Part shown: one piece after another, positions 44,579 through 56,739 of the stretch
How the letters are laid out: each line of letters opens with the position of its first letter
Numbering within the stretch: position 1 is the first letter of the stretch
Source of the DNA: Chalara sp. BL73
Taxonomy: Eukaryota; Ascomycota; Leotiomycetes; Helotiales
Direction of reading: 5' to 3'
Assembly (NCBI GenBank): GCA_918026815.1
Contig: CAKJVC010000012.1
Span: 1 to 64,000 of the forward strand
DNA length: 64,000 nt
The notes under the pieces: generated by a model
The model's input: only the letters and a program-made list of their open reading frames with translations
Database searches by the model: none
Told to the model about the DNA's origin: nothing
Program-made: the position numbers and the translations under genes

Positions 44579-46375
44579 ATGATTATTTTACCCTCCTACC
44601 GGGCAATCTTAGCACTCCACTTCGACGATGAGGATGCTGTGAGCGCAATCAGTGTTACGCTTCAACTAGGTGGCCTCCAGCCAAAAGCTAGAAACCCGCT
44701 GCTCACACTACTTTTAAACAACGGGCCTACACCTACCCTACAGTATGATGATGATGCACTATCTGCAACTGACGATGCGGGAAAGTTACCTTTATCGTAT
44801 TCGGATACTGAGGAAGCAGATGCGCGAAGAACATGGAGTGCATTACGCGATCCTGTGGGAGAGATCGTGGTCAGGTTCGTTGCTGAGCCTAGAAAAACAG
44901 ATGTCAACACCCCGACCGGTCCTCGGATTGACCTCAGGATTGATCAAGGCGGCGTTGTCGGAGAAGGACAAGGTTTTCTTCCATATCCTCCGTCCGATGA
45001 ACCTTGGGACGTACAGATTGACTGGATAATTCCGGATTCTGCCCCAGCTGGAACCCGGTAAGTCGATCGCTGGCTGTAGGCTGACGTTGCCGAACGAATA
45101 CTGACCAGGTCTATACTCTAAAGTGTGGCATGTTCACTTGGAGATGGTCTGAAAAATGTCGTCACCGGCCGCCCTGAGGATGTTATTGCGGGTAGTGCAT
45201 TCGCTGCTGGGCCATTGCAGAGGTGGCCGCCATGGTCTTCCGAAAGGGTACAAAGTCTTACTAAACAAACGAGACAGGAGTTCGCGATCTACTGGATCGG
45301 GGCTCTTCCGTATGACATAAGCCGTACGGCTCCTCTGACTAAGTCGCTTTTCAAATCCATTGCCAGTTTCTTTGGTGACACTGTGAACCCGTTCAGGGTA
45401 TTCATCCGTCGGGTATGGGCTGGTCACGGCGGGACAGGTGCCTATCAGGCTTTCTTGATGGAATACAGTCCCGGTACTGAAGGGGAGCAGTCCGAAGATG
45501 GGCTTGCTGACTTTCTTGCTCACGAGATAGTTCATGAGTATCCCTTATTAACTCCAGAACTTGCAGACGACGGATGGTATAATGAAGGGGGGGCAAACTA
45601 CTACGCTTGTATAGCCCCATTCGAAGGTGGTGCAGTAGATAAAAGTTACTTGGTTAAGCACTTGAATGATAACGCACAGGCGTATTACACATCCAGCACT
45701 ATTGGCCTGGACTGGAAATATGTGGTAGACCATTTTTGGGATGCCTTCGAATTGACGAAGACGCCGTAGTAAGGGCTTCTCCTTTCCTTTTCCCCACAAT
45801 GTATCAATGCATGATTTTGGGGAATACTAATCAGAATGATTAGCAATCGTGGGTTCATCTATCTTGCACAGTTGCAAGGCTTGATATCTCGAGCCACCAA
45901 TGGCAAAATTGGTATCGACAGTATTGTCTTAGAATTGTACCGCCGACAAATATCTCACCGGGAAAACAATTCCAAGGTATTTTACAGCCTCCTCGCCTCA
46001 ATAATCGGCAAAGATGAAACAGAGAAACGTCGTAAGGCTATGGAAAGCGGTAGCTTAATCGTCCCACCGCACGACTGTTTACAGAAGTATGGTCTCAAGC
46101 TCGTGAGACAAGATGTCGAAAAGTTCGAGCCCGGCTTCGACTCAAATTCTTTGAGAAAGAAGATTATTACTGGATTGGTGAAGGGATCCAGAGCGGAGCA
46201 GGCAGGTATAAAGGAGGGAGATAAGGTCGTGACTTCGTGGATGCTTTGGCCTGCAGGTGATGCGTTGGAGAATATGATGCAGGTCACAGTTTTGCGGAAC
46301 GGACAGGAGGTGAAGATAAAATACTGGCCGAGAAGCTTCGAGAAAGTTGAGAGCTGGAGGTGGGTTGAGACTTGA
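44579..46375 (+). CDS. M61-like zinc metallopeptidase with C-terminal PDZ-like domain
   Basis: Exons are 44579-45057, 45124-45768 and 45844-46375 (introns 66 and 75 bp). The centre contains FLAHEIVHEYPLL (HExxH, zinc ligands and catalytic Glu) followed about 20 residues later by WYNEGGANYYA, which fits the third zinc-ligand Glu in glycyl-aminopeptidase (M61) type enzymes. The first half is beta-rich (RAILALHFDDEDAVSAISV). The tail has ITGLVKGSRAEQAGIKEGD, a PDZ-like carboxylate-binding loop. For both introns the acceptor was chosen to keep the frame (after CTAAAG and after GATTAG). The start is uncertain: the frame is open upstream to 44450 without an ATG, so an extra 5' exon may exist. No clear signal peptide. 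The cellular role is unknown. Confidence 0.72.
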
Positions 46376-46607
46376 CATCAAGATAGTAATTGAGATGGTT
46401 TTCTGGTGCCAGAGTTGATACGAAGTGCATGTGGGATTAGGATATAAGCAGCAGACAGTTTGTTTTGCACGCAATGGGAAGCCAAACTTTCAGACAACCT
46501 ATTAATAATGCCAACTATTTTTCCAGGCCCCGTATTAAAATATCTACGGAATTTCCAAACACTCTGATGAAAAACATCAATAGATATATAAGTGCCCCTC
46601 TTGAAGA

Positions 46608-46790
46608 CCAAACACCCTGTCTTGGAACATTGACAGCCTTTCTAAACACCCTGTTGAAGCACCCTGTCATAAAGAGTAGACATCCTGTTTAGATACCCGT
46701 GGTGAGAAGCAAACACCCTGTTTTAAAAAACCAAACACCTTGTTGCAAACACCCCGCCATAAATGTACACACCCTGTTTGAGTATTCTGT
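46608..46790. repeat. Cluster of degenerate ACACCCTGTT repeats
   Basis: Eight copies of CACCCTGTT or one- to two-base variants start near 46613, 46647, 46660, 46681, 46714, 46736, 46750 and 46770, all in the same orientation. Start-to-start gaps (34, 13, 21, 33, 22, 14, 20) fall close to multiples of seven. The minus strand reads as a repeated QGV-type peptide in a short ORF, but without other coding support. It lies between the M61-like gene and the 3' end of the ABC transporter. Confidence 0.65.
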
Positions 46791-47118
46791 GAAAAGTGAA
46801 GATGGGTGTTAGTTGTGCCACTGGATTTACAGAACAGAAACAAGGTGATATTATTTCTTACCCCTAAGAAAGGGTATATATAATCTGGCATAGGTTGTGC
46901 TAGGGAAGGATAATTCTAATTAGATCGCTATCCTAACAGGAACTCCGTACTCAAGACTGTCGGAAACCGGCTTGCTTATTGAGCCGTCATAATATAATTT
47001 AGAGGCCTTCAAAATATTGCTTAAGCGCGGTGCTAAATAATCGGAAATATTTAGAAGTCTTGCTATTGCAATATGAAAACAAACCAGGAAGCTCTGAGCC
47101 ATCTCGAGCAAATCTCAC

Positions 47119-50100
47119 TCATGAATTGTACAGCTCCCTGAAAGCACTTGGCTTTTGAAGCAATAATCGTGGTGAATCGAACTCGACCAGATCCCCGTCG
47201 TTCAATAACGCTATCCTGTCAAAATCCAAGATGGTGTCCAGTCGGTGTGCTATTGAAATGATTGTAGAATCCTTGAATTCATCCCTTATAATACGCTGTA
47301 CCAGCTTGTCAGTTGCGACATCTATGCTGCTGGATACCTCATCAAGTATAACAATTTTGCTTTTGCGAAGAATAGCGCGCCCGAGACAGAAGAGCTGTCG
47401 CTGGCCGTGGGAGAAAAATTCAAGCTCGAGCTGTGCATCCAGACCCCCTTTTGATTCTACGATTGGCCATAGCTCGACTTTGGTAAGGGTTGCAATAATC
47501 TCAGTGTCGCTATGGATAATGTCAGGTGACATATTGAGTCGAATGCTGCCTTTGAGGAAAAAGGGCTCCTGAGGAATTGCATTTAGTCGTGAACGAACCG
47601 TTTGTCTTGAGACCTTGGTGATATCTATACCATCAATGAGGACTGCGACGGCCAAGAGTCAGAAATTGTACACATAAATAAGTAAAGGGGATACGGTGAA
47701 ATGATACTGCTTACTAGAACTCTCAGAAGATATCTCTAGCAGACGAAATAATGTCATGACCAACGAGCTTTTGCCACTGCCCGTGCGGCCACAAATGCCA
47801 ATTCTTTCTCCCGGCCTGATGGACATGTCAATGCCTCTAAGGACTGGCTGTGAGCCAATATTATATGATGCATAGAGATTCTTGACTTCAATCACACCGT
47901 GAGCAGGCCAGTTATCAGGAATTTGCTGATTCTCACCGGGAAGATTTTCGTCCGGAGTTGTCAGATTGAACGCTTTTAACCTTGCAACAGCTCCAATGGA
48001 TGTCTCTAAAGACGTCCACTGTCTAATAATCCAGGCTAATGACTGACTAAAACCGATCACATTGAGAATTGCGAGTCCTACATAGCCCGAACCGACAGAG
48101 TCCCGAAGCTTGACGACAAGGATCATAAGAATGACAGCAAGAGCAGTGACCATCAAGTCCAGAACAAGGGCAAGCCATCGTTGAATACAATAAAGTAAAT
48201 AATAAGGTTTTTGGGAGTTGTCGAGCAACGCTAAATTTTGCTCCACGAATTCATCTGACCATCCAAAAGCGCGGATAGTTACAAGCCCAGATAGGGACTC
48301 GATGAAATGAGAGTACAAGGGCGCTCTAGCCTCCAAATCCAGTAGTCGAATTTGTCGGGAAGTTCGTAGGTAATACTTCTGAATTACTAAAGATATAAGT
48401 GCTCTGAATAGCTAATCGAATATTTGAGAATACTTACACCAGACCACACCGACAATAGGAGGCAATGTGAGCGAAAAATAGCCAACCATAAAACACATCA
48501 ATATTGCACCCATGACTGCTTGAACTAGTGCTACAATGAGGTCGATCAATGCGAATGGAAGTTCTACGTCAACCACCGACATGTCTTGGCTAAATCTTAA
48601 TACAATCTCAACGTTAGTGGACCTTGAATGGCTTTTAGGGGCTGGACTAACCTGTTTGTTGTAACACCAGTATCGGTTGATGTAAAAAAGCATAATGGAG
48701 CATTCATAACAGCGCCGAGCAGTCTTGCATGGAGTTTCTCAGCGCTTCTGGGCACCAAGGAAAGAAAGAAATGGTAGCAAGCTACCGTCCAAAAGATCGT
48801 TCCAATGCCTCCTAACATGGAATACAACCCCAAGTAAAGGGTATTGACATTTTTGTCTCCGCCCTCCAGGGCATTCGTCCAATATGTTATAACTAATTCT
48901 GTCACCTTGGTAGCTACCCCAGAAAATACCGTATAGAACAAGGATAGAAAGCTTCTTGACCATCCAACAGAAGCAAAATAATACTTGTAGGTCGACAATT
49001 CTCCAACTGGTCGGCTAACATCATCCTCTTCCGTTCTAGCCTTAGCCCTGGCTCTAGCCGCCCCTGCACTCATACCTGCCTTTCTGACGAATGACTTTCG
49101 GACCACAACATTTGGTATCTCAGTTGTATTTTCATGCTTATGCTTGGTAGCGAGATTGGCCACATAACCACCAGAGCTTTTCAATTCCTCAAAAGTACCT
49201 TGCTCGGCAATCTGCCCGTCAGCATTTATAGCAATTATATGATCGGCAAAAGCCAATCGATGGACGGCGTGAGTGACGAGGATAGCAGTCGAGCCGGACT
49301 CCCGAAGTAGGCCTTGGCGACCGAAGAACTTCACAAATACGCTCTCCTCTGTCTCAGCGTCAAGTCCAGAGAAGCAATCATCAATGACCACTAATTCTTT
49401 CTTCGGGTACAATGTTCGTGCAAGAGCCACACGCTGTTTTTGGCCGCCGCTCAAAGAAATGCCCTGGCTTCCAACAACACTTTCTAGTCACATTTAGTAC
49501 TGTAAATGAAGGGCTTGGGACGTATAATTACCATGAAGATCAGGAAGGAGCGCAATATCATGATCCAAAGCACATGCCTTAACAACCTCTTCGTACCATG
49601 AGCTATTATATGAGGATACGCCGACAATATTTTGTCGGATTGTGGTGTTTTGAATCCATGGTGTTTGATCTGCAAATGCACTTTCCAGCGAGTTACCATA
49701 TACAAATCCTTTGATATATGGTGTCTCGCTCATTAGGCCTTTCAACAAGGTACTTTTGCCGCATCCGACAGGACCAATAATAAATATGAAGCTACCTCGA
49801 GGTACACAAAAGCTTACGTCGTTTACCTGGGGAGCCCCAGAGCAACTCCATCCAAAGCTGGCATTTCGAACATCCATTACCGTCGCGGTGAGTGATTGAT
49901 TTGTGGATTTGAAGTGTTCCATTTCAAGATCAGGGCTATTCTTGGAATTATTAGTGGATAGGACTGCATTATCGCTGAGGATCGGATTGGTGGCATCAGG
50001 CACACATTTCAGGGGTAAAACATGCAATTGGCGGGAGTCTGATTCAAGAAAGGACTGAATCCTGTCAAAACAGGCCAAGCTCGCTTTGAAACTTGGTATA

Positions 50101-51945
50101 AGTCGTAGGAGTGTGCCGACATTTATCATTGAAATCAAAGAAAGCGTCGTAAAGGCGTTAGACACATTTACTTCCCGTCCAATGGATTTCTCAAATAGAA
50201 CAAAAAATATGAATGTGATTACAGGTGCAAGCAGTCTCATATTGTTGGCTTACTTGCACGATTAGAACATTGTGATCCAGTGATCAGGTCTAAGTCACTT
50301 ACAAAAGAAGGCACTTGCAGTGAGCAGGCGTCTAAATACAGCCGAGAGCCGCAATTCTTTAACTCGAAGCCCTTGTACAATTTCTGTTATTTTCGGAGTG
50401 AAACCAAGAATCTTTACAGTCTAAGCGCGAACGGTTAGCACTAGAATCAAGACTTTGAGTAGGTATGTCACCTTCATCGAGCCCAGCATAGACGCCGAAA
50501 CATCAACTCGGGTTTGAATTCCCTCGTTCCAAATCCTCTGAGCATCGCCAATATACTGAGAGACCCAGACGGTCCCTCCTATAGATAGTATTGCTACAGT
50601 AGCCGGCGCAAGGAATGACAATCCTATCTGCCTTTGCAGCAGCCATAATGCTATGCCAAATTCAATAGGCACGGACCAAAATTCGTGCAAATTCTGAAAG
50701 CTATTACAGATTGTTTCTTACCCATTAGTTAATGACTGATCTCTGGTGGTAGCAGGGTTGTGAGAGCTACTGACCCGTGTCGTTTGACATGAGAGTGATT
50801 GCTGCAGATTCATCAAGGACGGTAATACTCAGATCTACAGTCTTAGAATAGACCATGCTTACCAAAGTGCCACGAACTGCCGTCACGAATCGGTAGCACA
50901 TATGACCATAGGCCGCATTCGAAATCGCGGTCCCCAGAAATACAAAGAAGAATGCTCCGGTAAGTCCCCAACCAATGTTGTCTGAATCCTGTTTAGAGCC
51001 TACAAATTCGACTGTTCTCGACAGAAGAAAGGGTTGAGAATATCTAAAAGCAACCAGACATAGACGGGGAAGTATACCAAGTAATAGTCTGCCGCTGTTG
51101 GCATTCAAAGTTAACCAGAACAGGGCATTTGAACTGTTCTTGTTTGCTCTGTCCCATAGCTTCTCAGCCCGTCTTTTAAGAACAGCTGAGCTAAGTTTCT
51201 CTTCCACAAGGAACAGGTCTCCTTCGTGGATCACTCGGCGAAAGCCTATCAACATTATATTGTTTAGCCACCAGAAGAAAGCTCGACTGTATATTCCACT
51301 GGTAGCTTCTGGCGAGACATTCTGATATCGGGACAACAAGATGTTACGCTTCTCAATTGCTTCAGTAATGGCAATCATGAATTTTACCGCGACCATGCTA
51401 GTAAATACCCCGGCAACTGGCAAGGGAGCATGCTGGATCCATAATGTTCTGGTCCGTGCAATGTCGAAGAGGAGAGTAATGAACAAGTAAGCATTGATCA
51501 AGTTTGATGGCCTGATGGAACGAAAATGTTCCGCATGGGACAATATTGATAATCCCAGCGCATCAGTGACGACTAGCACTGCGGCAGTTAAAGTCGTTGG
51601 CGTCCTAATTCTAGAATTGATAGCATAAAGGATTAATATGGCAGTCTGTACGACTGTAAGAAGAAGCAGCCACGTCTAGCATAAGATATGTCAGCATTAG
51701 AAGTGCAATATTAGAATGAAGTTTCATACCAGCTTGCTTGTGTAAAGGAGTCTTGCAGACTTCAATACTTTTGGCGGCTCCCGGTGTAATGTCCATAAGC
51801 GGAAGGGTATAAGGAGAAGGAGCAATGATGAAGGCAATATAGAGAGAATAGAATCTTCAAACAGAGCGCTGAAATCAAAATATTTTGAACTCGACGGACC
51901 AAAATAATGTAATCCGTCCACAAAATCCGAAGAGTTTGAAGCCAT
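47119..51945 (-). CDS. ABC transporter, ABCC (multidrug-resistance-associated) type
   Basis: ATP-driven exporter of organic anions or conjugates with the layout TMD0-TMD1-NBD1-TMD2-NBD2. Nine exons: 51945-51730, 51675-50771, 50700-50472, 50420-50303, 50248-49532, 49483-48652, 48595-48438, 48386-47715 and 47642-47119; introns are 48-72 bp; 1456 aa. NBD1 has Walker A GPVGCGKST (about residue 647), signature LSGGQKQR and Walker B VVIDD (Asp in place of the usual catalytic Glu, typical of ABCC NBD1). NBD2 has GRTGSGKSS (about 1258), signature FSHGQRQ and Walker B VILDE with the catalytic Glu, plus SIAHRLDT. The start MASNSSDFVDG is followed by TMD0 helices. Substrate unknown; it is not in an evident biosynthetic cluster. 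Confidence 0.92.
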
Positions 51946-52578
51946 AATGTTGCTAAATTTGTAACCCGATCGTGAAAGCGACCCTCTAAATCCAAGCGAT
52001 GATTGGTCAATCAATAGTATCCAGAAAACGATAACAATCATCAAGGCGTGTGAGAGCTTCCAGAGAAAGGAGCCGCGCAGCTGGATGATAAGGCAGAAAA
52101 AATGCCACAAACCACCGAGTAATCGCGTCTTCTGAATGAGAAGCACGCATTTTCATGTTTGGGTGAGTCACAGGCCTGCATGACAGCGACAGGCATCATG
52201 ATCAACAACCTAAGGTTGCATTGCCTAGATATCGCCGACGAGATGAGAAATAGATATAAATTTCATGTGACAGTAAACGACAAAAGTCAAGAATATATAC
52301 ATCTGAGATGTTGAATAGTCAAGGCAACCGCGTTAGGTATACATTTGATGACCAGCACGGACAATGTTTTGACGATTAAGCTGAGCTACTTGCTAAGACT
52401 TTGGGTGCTTTTTCTTCTTTTGAATTGTACTTCCAAATCTATAACGTAAGGTTCTATACTGATATAAAGCCTCCGGGTCCTAAGGAAATCTTGGACTGGA
52501 GAACTTTTACACGAAAGAAAATAGTATTCAAACCATGCCGACTCCCTGTTGTATTATAGATCCCTTACAGTACGTACC
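51946..52578. other. Intergenic, no supported gene
   Basis: About 630 bp upstream of the ABCC gene and downstream of the isochorismatase-like gene. The ABCC frame stays open upstream to 52146 without an ATG, so a longer N-terminus is possible only with another exon. Nothing else seen. Confidence 0.5.
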
Positions 52579-53344
52579 TTAGATCTTGCTGCTCAACAAT
52601 GTTGACAGAACATCCTTGGTCTGCGCACTCGTCTCCTTAACCAAACCTGCGATCTGCTTAAACTCTTTTATACCAGCATCGCCCATGCATTCGTATAAGA
52701 AGCTCTCACTTGTCGTCACGATCGCTCCCGCCTTCCTGAGCCTATCAAGAGCTATAGGGATCTCTTCCCTATTACAGGAACTCACACCATCCGCTATTAT
52801 ATATACCCTCTGACCTTCGTTGAGCAAGTCGAGCGCAGTCTGCGTGATGCAGATATGGGACTCAATCCCCACAAGCGCGACGGGAGTGGGCCCCCTGTTT
52901 GGGAACTCCTTGTGGAAAGCTTGCTCAATCTCTGGCACCCACATGCTGAAGCGCGTCTTATCGACGTCTGCGACGACTTTTGCAAGGGAAAGATCGGCGC
53001 ATGTTGCTCCTAGACGGGCGCGGTTTTGTGTGGTGACGAATATGGGGATGTTGAGGATCTCGGCAGCTTTGATGAGCTTCTGGGTCGTGAGAATACTGCT
53101 TAAGATTATGAGCAAATGACAGAAGCCGCAAGTTACGAACAGCATACACTTTGTCATAATTCCATATCGGTTTGCGGAACTTCTCTTGAAGGTCGCATAT
53201 GCTGCTCAGGCATTAGAAGCATCGCGATGATGGCGTTAGGGTCGAACTGACAACAATGCAGGCTTAACTGAGCCTTGGTCAGCTTATCCTTATACTATAA
53301 GTGAAAGACATACATAAGCGTCTTTCAGGTCCTCCCGGAGACAT
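52579..53344 (-). CDS. Isochorismatase-domain hydrolase (ISOC1/2-like)
   Basis: Cysteine-hydrolase-fold protein. Four exons: 53344-53314 (31 nt), 53267-53252 (16 nt micro-exon), 53201-53148 and 53095-52579; introns are 45-52 bp; 205 aa. Splicing yields MSPGGPERRLFKPALFICDL, then QEKFRKPIWNYDKVILTTQK, the normal family start with the catalytic Asp in the CDLQ motif. IFVTTQNRARLG follows, and the nucleophile region is LVGIESHICITQTALDLL with Cys in SHIC. The ISOC group is mitochondrial or peroxisomal in some eukaryotes; no targeting signal is clear here. The physiological substrate is unknown. Confidence 0.87.
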
Positions 53345-54096
53345 GATGGCGGTTGTGTGAAAAGGCTAGGTTCACTGGGAATAATTTCAATGACACAATA
53401 TTAATGGATCCTATCTCGGACCGAGGGATTAAGCCGATCGAGGGTGCGTTCAGAAATTGATGCGTAGCTCTATTAATAGGAGAGTACTAGTTCACGAAGA
53501 TGTCGAAAACTCCGTAAGTTGAAACCCAGCGAGCCAAGATCTTAGGAGCTTAGATCACATCTACTACTGTAGCTAAATTTGAAGTTCTTCATAGTATTAT
53601 TGGCAAAGGCAGGTTTGATTTTTTCAGCACTAAGGGGTTAAGCGAGTTTAGGGCTTCAACGCTACACAATTGCTTCGGGCAACTCTTGAGAATATGGCAA
53701 GTATACAGTAACTGGATATGATACACAGTTATCATGTGAGCAAGGGCAGGTATGTATAAAAGTTCAAAGAAAATCACAAGAAGTTTTTGAAAGTCTTCAT
53801 TATTGGGAAGGTTGTCGAAAAGCTAAGGGAAAAACAAGCTTTCCCCAAAGTTTATCTCGAGCGTCTATATGCCTCTTGTCGATAGATAAAAGCCTATCCC
53901 GATGACTATTCAGTCCCCAGGTGCACGTATTGCTTGCTGTTGTTGAAATGCAAGCAGCTGCCAGAAACTTCTGTTTGGACTAGCACTTCTTGAGATTGAG
54001 CAGTTACGGACGGCCTGGATGGCTATTGACTATCATTCTGCATATAGCAACCATATACTTCTTCACCTCCTCATGCAAATCCTCTCTTGTAGCTTG
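53345..54096. other. Intergenic, no supported gene
   Basis: About 750 bp between the isochorismatase-like gene (start at 53344) and the unknown minus-strand gene. No domain-bearing ORF. Presumably it holds the isochorismatase promoter. Confidence 0.5.
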
Positions 54097-54659
54097 TCAT
54101 CCAGGCATCCTAGGCTCGGTCGACTCTTCGCTCATATCAACCTTAAGTTCTCGAACCATATTATGAAGCCCCTTGTTCTGATCCCCGATCACGATCCGAG
54201 TTGCATGAATGATGCGGTAATGGAAGTTGTACTTTGACTCATCGGGTCCCAGGGTGAAGGCTGCGCGCGGATACCATGTTTCGCTAGTCTTCGTGGGCAT
54301 GACGCACTTGCAGAGACATGTACGAGGGGCGGCAACATTGCTGTTGATGAGCTCCCCGTGGTCGCTGAATATCTCGTTGTAGGCGTTTAGGAAGTGCTCG
54401 ATGGCGCTCAATGCTTCACAGTCACGAGGTGGATCGGGGTTGGGTGATTGCGATTTACTCTTTTCAGCATGCTTGAGTGCACGGTTGACCGAGTCCGTAA
54501 CTCCATGAGGCTCAAACCTGAGACAACTGTTGTGACCACGTCTTTGATAGCTCTTCGTCGAGGATCGGCTGTCCAGTCGTGCCGGCACACGGTGGGAGGA
54601 TTAAAGTAGGAGTTAGAGTTCAGGATCTCATTATGCTCGTGATGCAGCGTGACTGCCAT
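54097..54659 (-). CDS. Hypothetical small protein, model uncertain
   Basis: Two overlapping frames look coding. The first starts at the ATG 54659 (MAVTLHHEHNEILNSNSY, then DWTADPRRRAIKDVVT). The second carries CEALSAIEHFLNAYNEIFSD, SETWYPRAAFTLGPDES and NKGLHNMVRELKVDMSEE and ends at 54097. A GTTGTC...CTCAAG intron of about 56 nt would join ...KDVVTT to HAEKSKSQSP and keep the frame, but the donor is weak. Alternatively the second frame starts alone at about 54588. No family recognised. His and charged residues are common; no signal peptide. Confidence 0.4.
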
Positions 54660-55031
54660 GACAAAAATTAAGTGCCAGAGGCATATTCTTGCAAAGCTCA
54701 GTAAGGCTGAAGTGGTAGTTCAATGTATAACATTGAAATTAAATAGCGACAATGTTCTTCTGGCGAACTTGGCTCCAACCTCGCCCAAGATAGGCCCGAA
54801 ATCCAACTGTTAGCCTCGAACAGTTGTTAACCCATTACGTGATAAAGTTCGCATAAATTGTTAAAGACAAAAGAAATCCAGTCAAGTAATGCATACAAAG
54901 CTGCGGTATCATTAAAGTACCCCCACATGCGTAAGTATCCATGAAAATTGATAAATCCATATCACATTTCAACACCTTCATCCCATGTTAGAACTTCTAG
55001 CGCTGGTCCGGTACAGCTTGTTTCAACCAGC

Positions 55032-55703
55032 CTAGCTAATAGAAACAAAGAAGCCGATAGGGCACTTTTCATCGCTCTGCTTATACCAGAAAGAGGTATC
55101 GGCAGAACAAAGCATTCCGCTCACTGTTAAGCCGGATATACCCTTCTCAATAGCGCAGCCTCCCACGTTGATGGTATAGGCGTTTCCTGGTTTGAGCACC
55201 GCAGGTGGCTGTGGTGGGCTTGGTCCCGCAGGCGGTTGCTTGTTATATCTGACAATGGTTAGTTATTTACTTCAAAAGACTCAACCTGAAACCATAAGGG
55301 CAGAGGGAACTTACGTCGTCGTCTTAGTAGCACCTGACCCAAACGCATATCCCGTGAACGTGAAGTGCCCGCCACCGCTATACAAGAATGGATTGGGTGT
55401 CTGAATATGATTCGGGAACAGGAACTCGAGAGTGCAGGTCTTCCCAACGGCAGTAGGAGGGATCACGAGATTGAAGATAGTACAAAAATCGTTTGGAGTG
55501 ACAACTGGCTTCTTGGTAGGGCCAAAAGGATGATTTGGCAATTTTTTGGAGACAGGCACCATAAGAGTGGGGTTGAGATATGGTTCTGTGAGTGTCCCAT
55601 TCACAGGGCAGTCAAGCAGGCGGCGTGACGAGACAATGTCGAGCGTTGATCGAGTTGCGACGGTCAAGGAGAGGAAGACAGTGCATAGGAGAAAGAGCAA
55701 CAT
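55032..55703 (-). CDS. Secreted But2-like / small extracellular protein
   Basis: Exons are 55703-55315 and 55248-55032, with a 66-bp intron; 201 aa. The signal peptide is clear (MLLFLLCTVFLSLTVATRS). The mature chain contains CPVNGTLTEPYLNPTLMVP and DFCTIFNLVIPPTAVGKTC, then a Pro-rich linker (PPAGPSPPQPPA). It ends with NAYTINVGGCAIEKGISG and CPIGFFVSIS. The layout (two Cys pairs, LEFLFPN, and a C-terminal PIGFFV) resembles the ubiquitin-3-binding-protein But2 C-terminal domain found in many fungal secreted proteins. Effector-like by size and secretion only; I claim no toxicity or host target. Confidence 0.78.
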
Positions 55704-56739
55704 GTTGACGTTTTATATGTATAGAAGAAGGAATGAGTCGCTGGGAAGAAATAAGATGCTGTGGAGCTTAAGAAGAGAATGCCTGATTGGGAAGGGATGA
55801 GGAATTGAGATATACTTATAGCTCAGACAAGCGTGGACATGTTTCCTAATTTTGTCTTGTTTCCTAACAGTGTCGATCATGTGGAGATCAGGATCAGCGC
55901 CATTTGCAGTACTTTTAAGCCTCAATACTTGCTCACTCGTTCTGCTTTCTTATGCATTTGTTCTATGGGTAGTGTTTAAAAGCCCTTGCAGCACATACGG
56001 AAACTGGGTGGGGAAACCCGACCCAAGGATCAAGGTGATGGCGCTTTCCTGTCACACTGATTGGACAGACACTTCGCAAGCCTTTATTTGCAGGTAGAGA
56101 CCTCTGTTCCTGCTTTTGCTTCGAGGCTAGTCCACCATTGCTCCACATAGAAGCTATCCGACTCAATACTCCCTTGCTCAGAAGAAGCTTTCCGACACTG
56201 ATAGAGCTAGATCTAGAACGTGCAGCCAAAGAGCAATTAAACGCCACTATATGACTGGTTATATGACAGGGGGCATAAAAAACACCAGGTGATTGTATCT
56301 TCTGCTCAAAGAAATCAAGGTGAAAGCAAAAAGGAGGGCTCTCAGCTCTGTGGATGATGCAGGTCAATCGATTATCGCAAAGAAGTTGCCAGTTACCAGT
56401 GGTACATCCAACATCATTAATGAAGGATACGTGCTGGTTTGAATATAGACTCCTTATGCTTGTGCTTGATAGCGTGTTAGCAGATGCAAGAACAGGCATT
56501 TAAATAGAACGAAAAACTGGGTCTGCTGATCAGAATGTTGATACGCGTTCGCAGCATGTGCAACTTGTGCATCTGAGTGAGCTGGGTATAACGTAATGTT
56601 GTTCATCATTTTGAGGATTCTTCAATGAAGGGAAATGTAATCAAACCTACTTCAGCATAAAATGGCTATGCATATTGGCAGCTCGCTTCGCGAATTGATA
56701 GTAACCGGTACAGCTAGCACGGGATTACCGACATGCCTA
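55704..56739. other. Intergenic; one doubtful ORF
   Basis: About 1 kb. A minus-strand ATG ORF (56499-55963, 178 codons) is long for chance but reads as unstructured Ser/Cys-rich sequence without domain or signal peptide, and it overlaps nothing supportive. I leave it uncalled. A secreted or non-coding role cannot be excluded. Confidence 0.4.

Noticed and set aside
47119..53344. ABC transporter plus isochorismatase as a secondary-metabolite cluster
   Set aside because: No synthase, cytochrome P450 or cluster regulator nearby; both families are common single genes.
55963..56499. 178-codon minus-strand ORF
   Set aside because: Long but without signal peptide, domain or homologue I recognise; left as doubtful within the intergenic entry.
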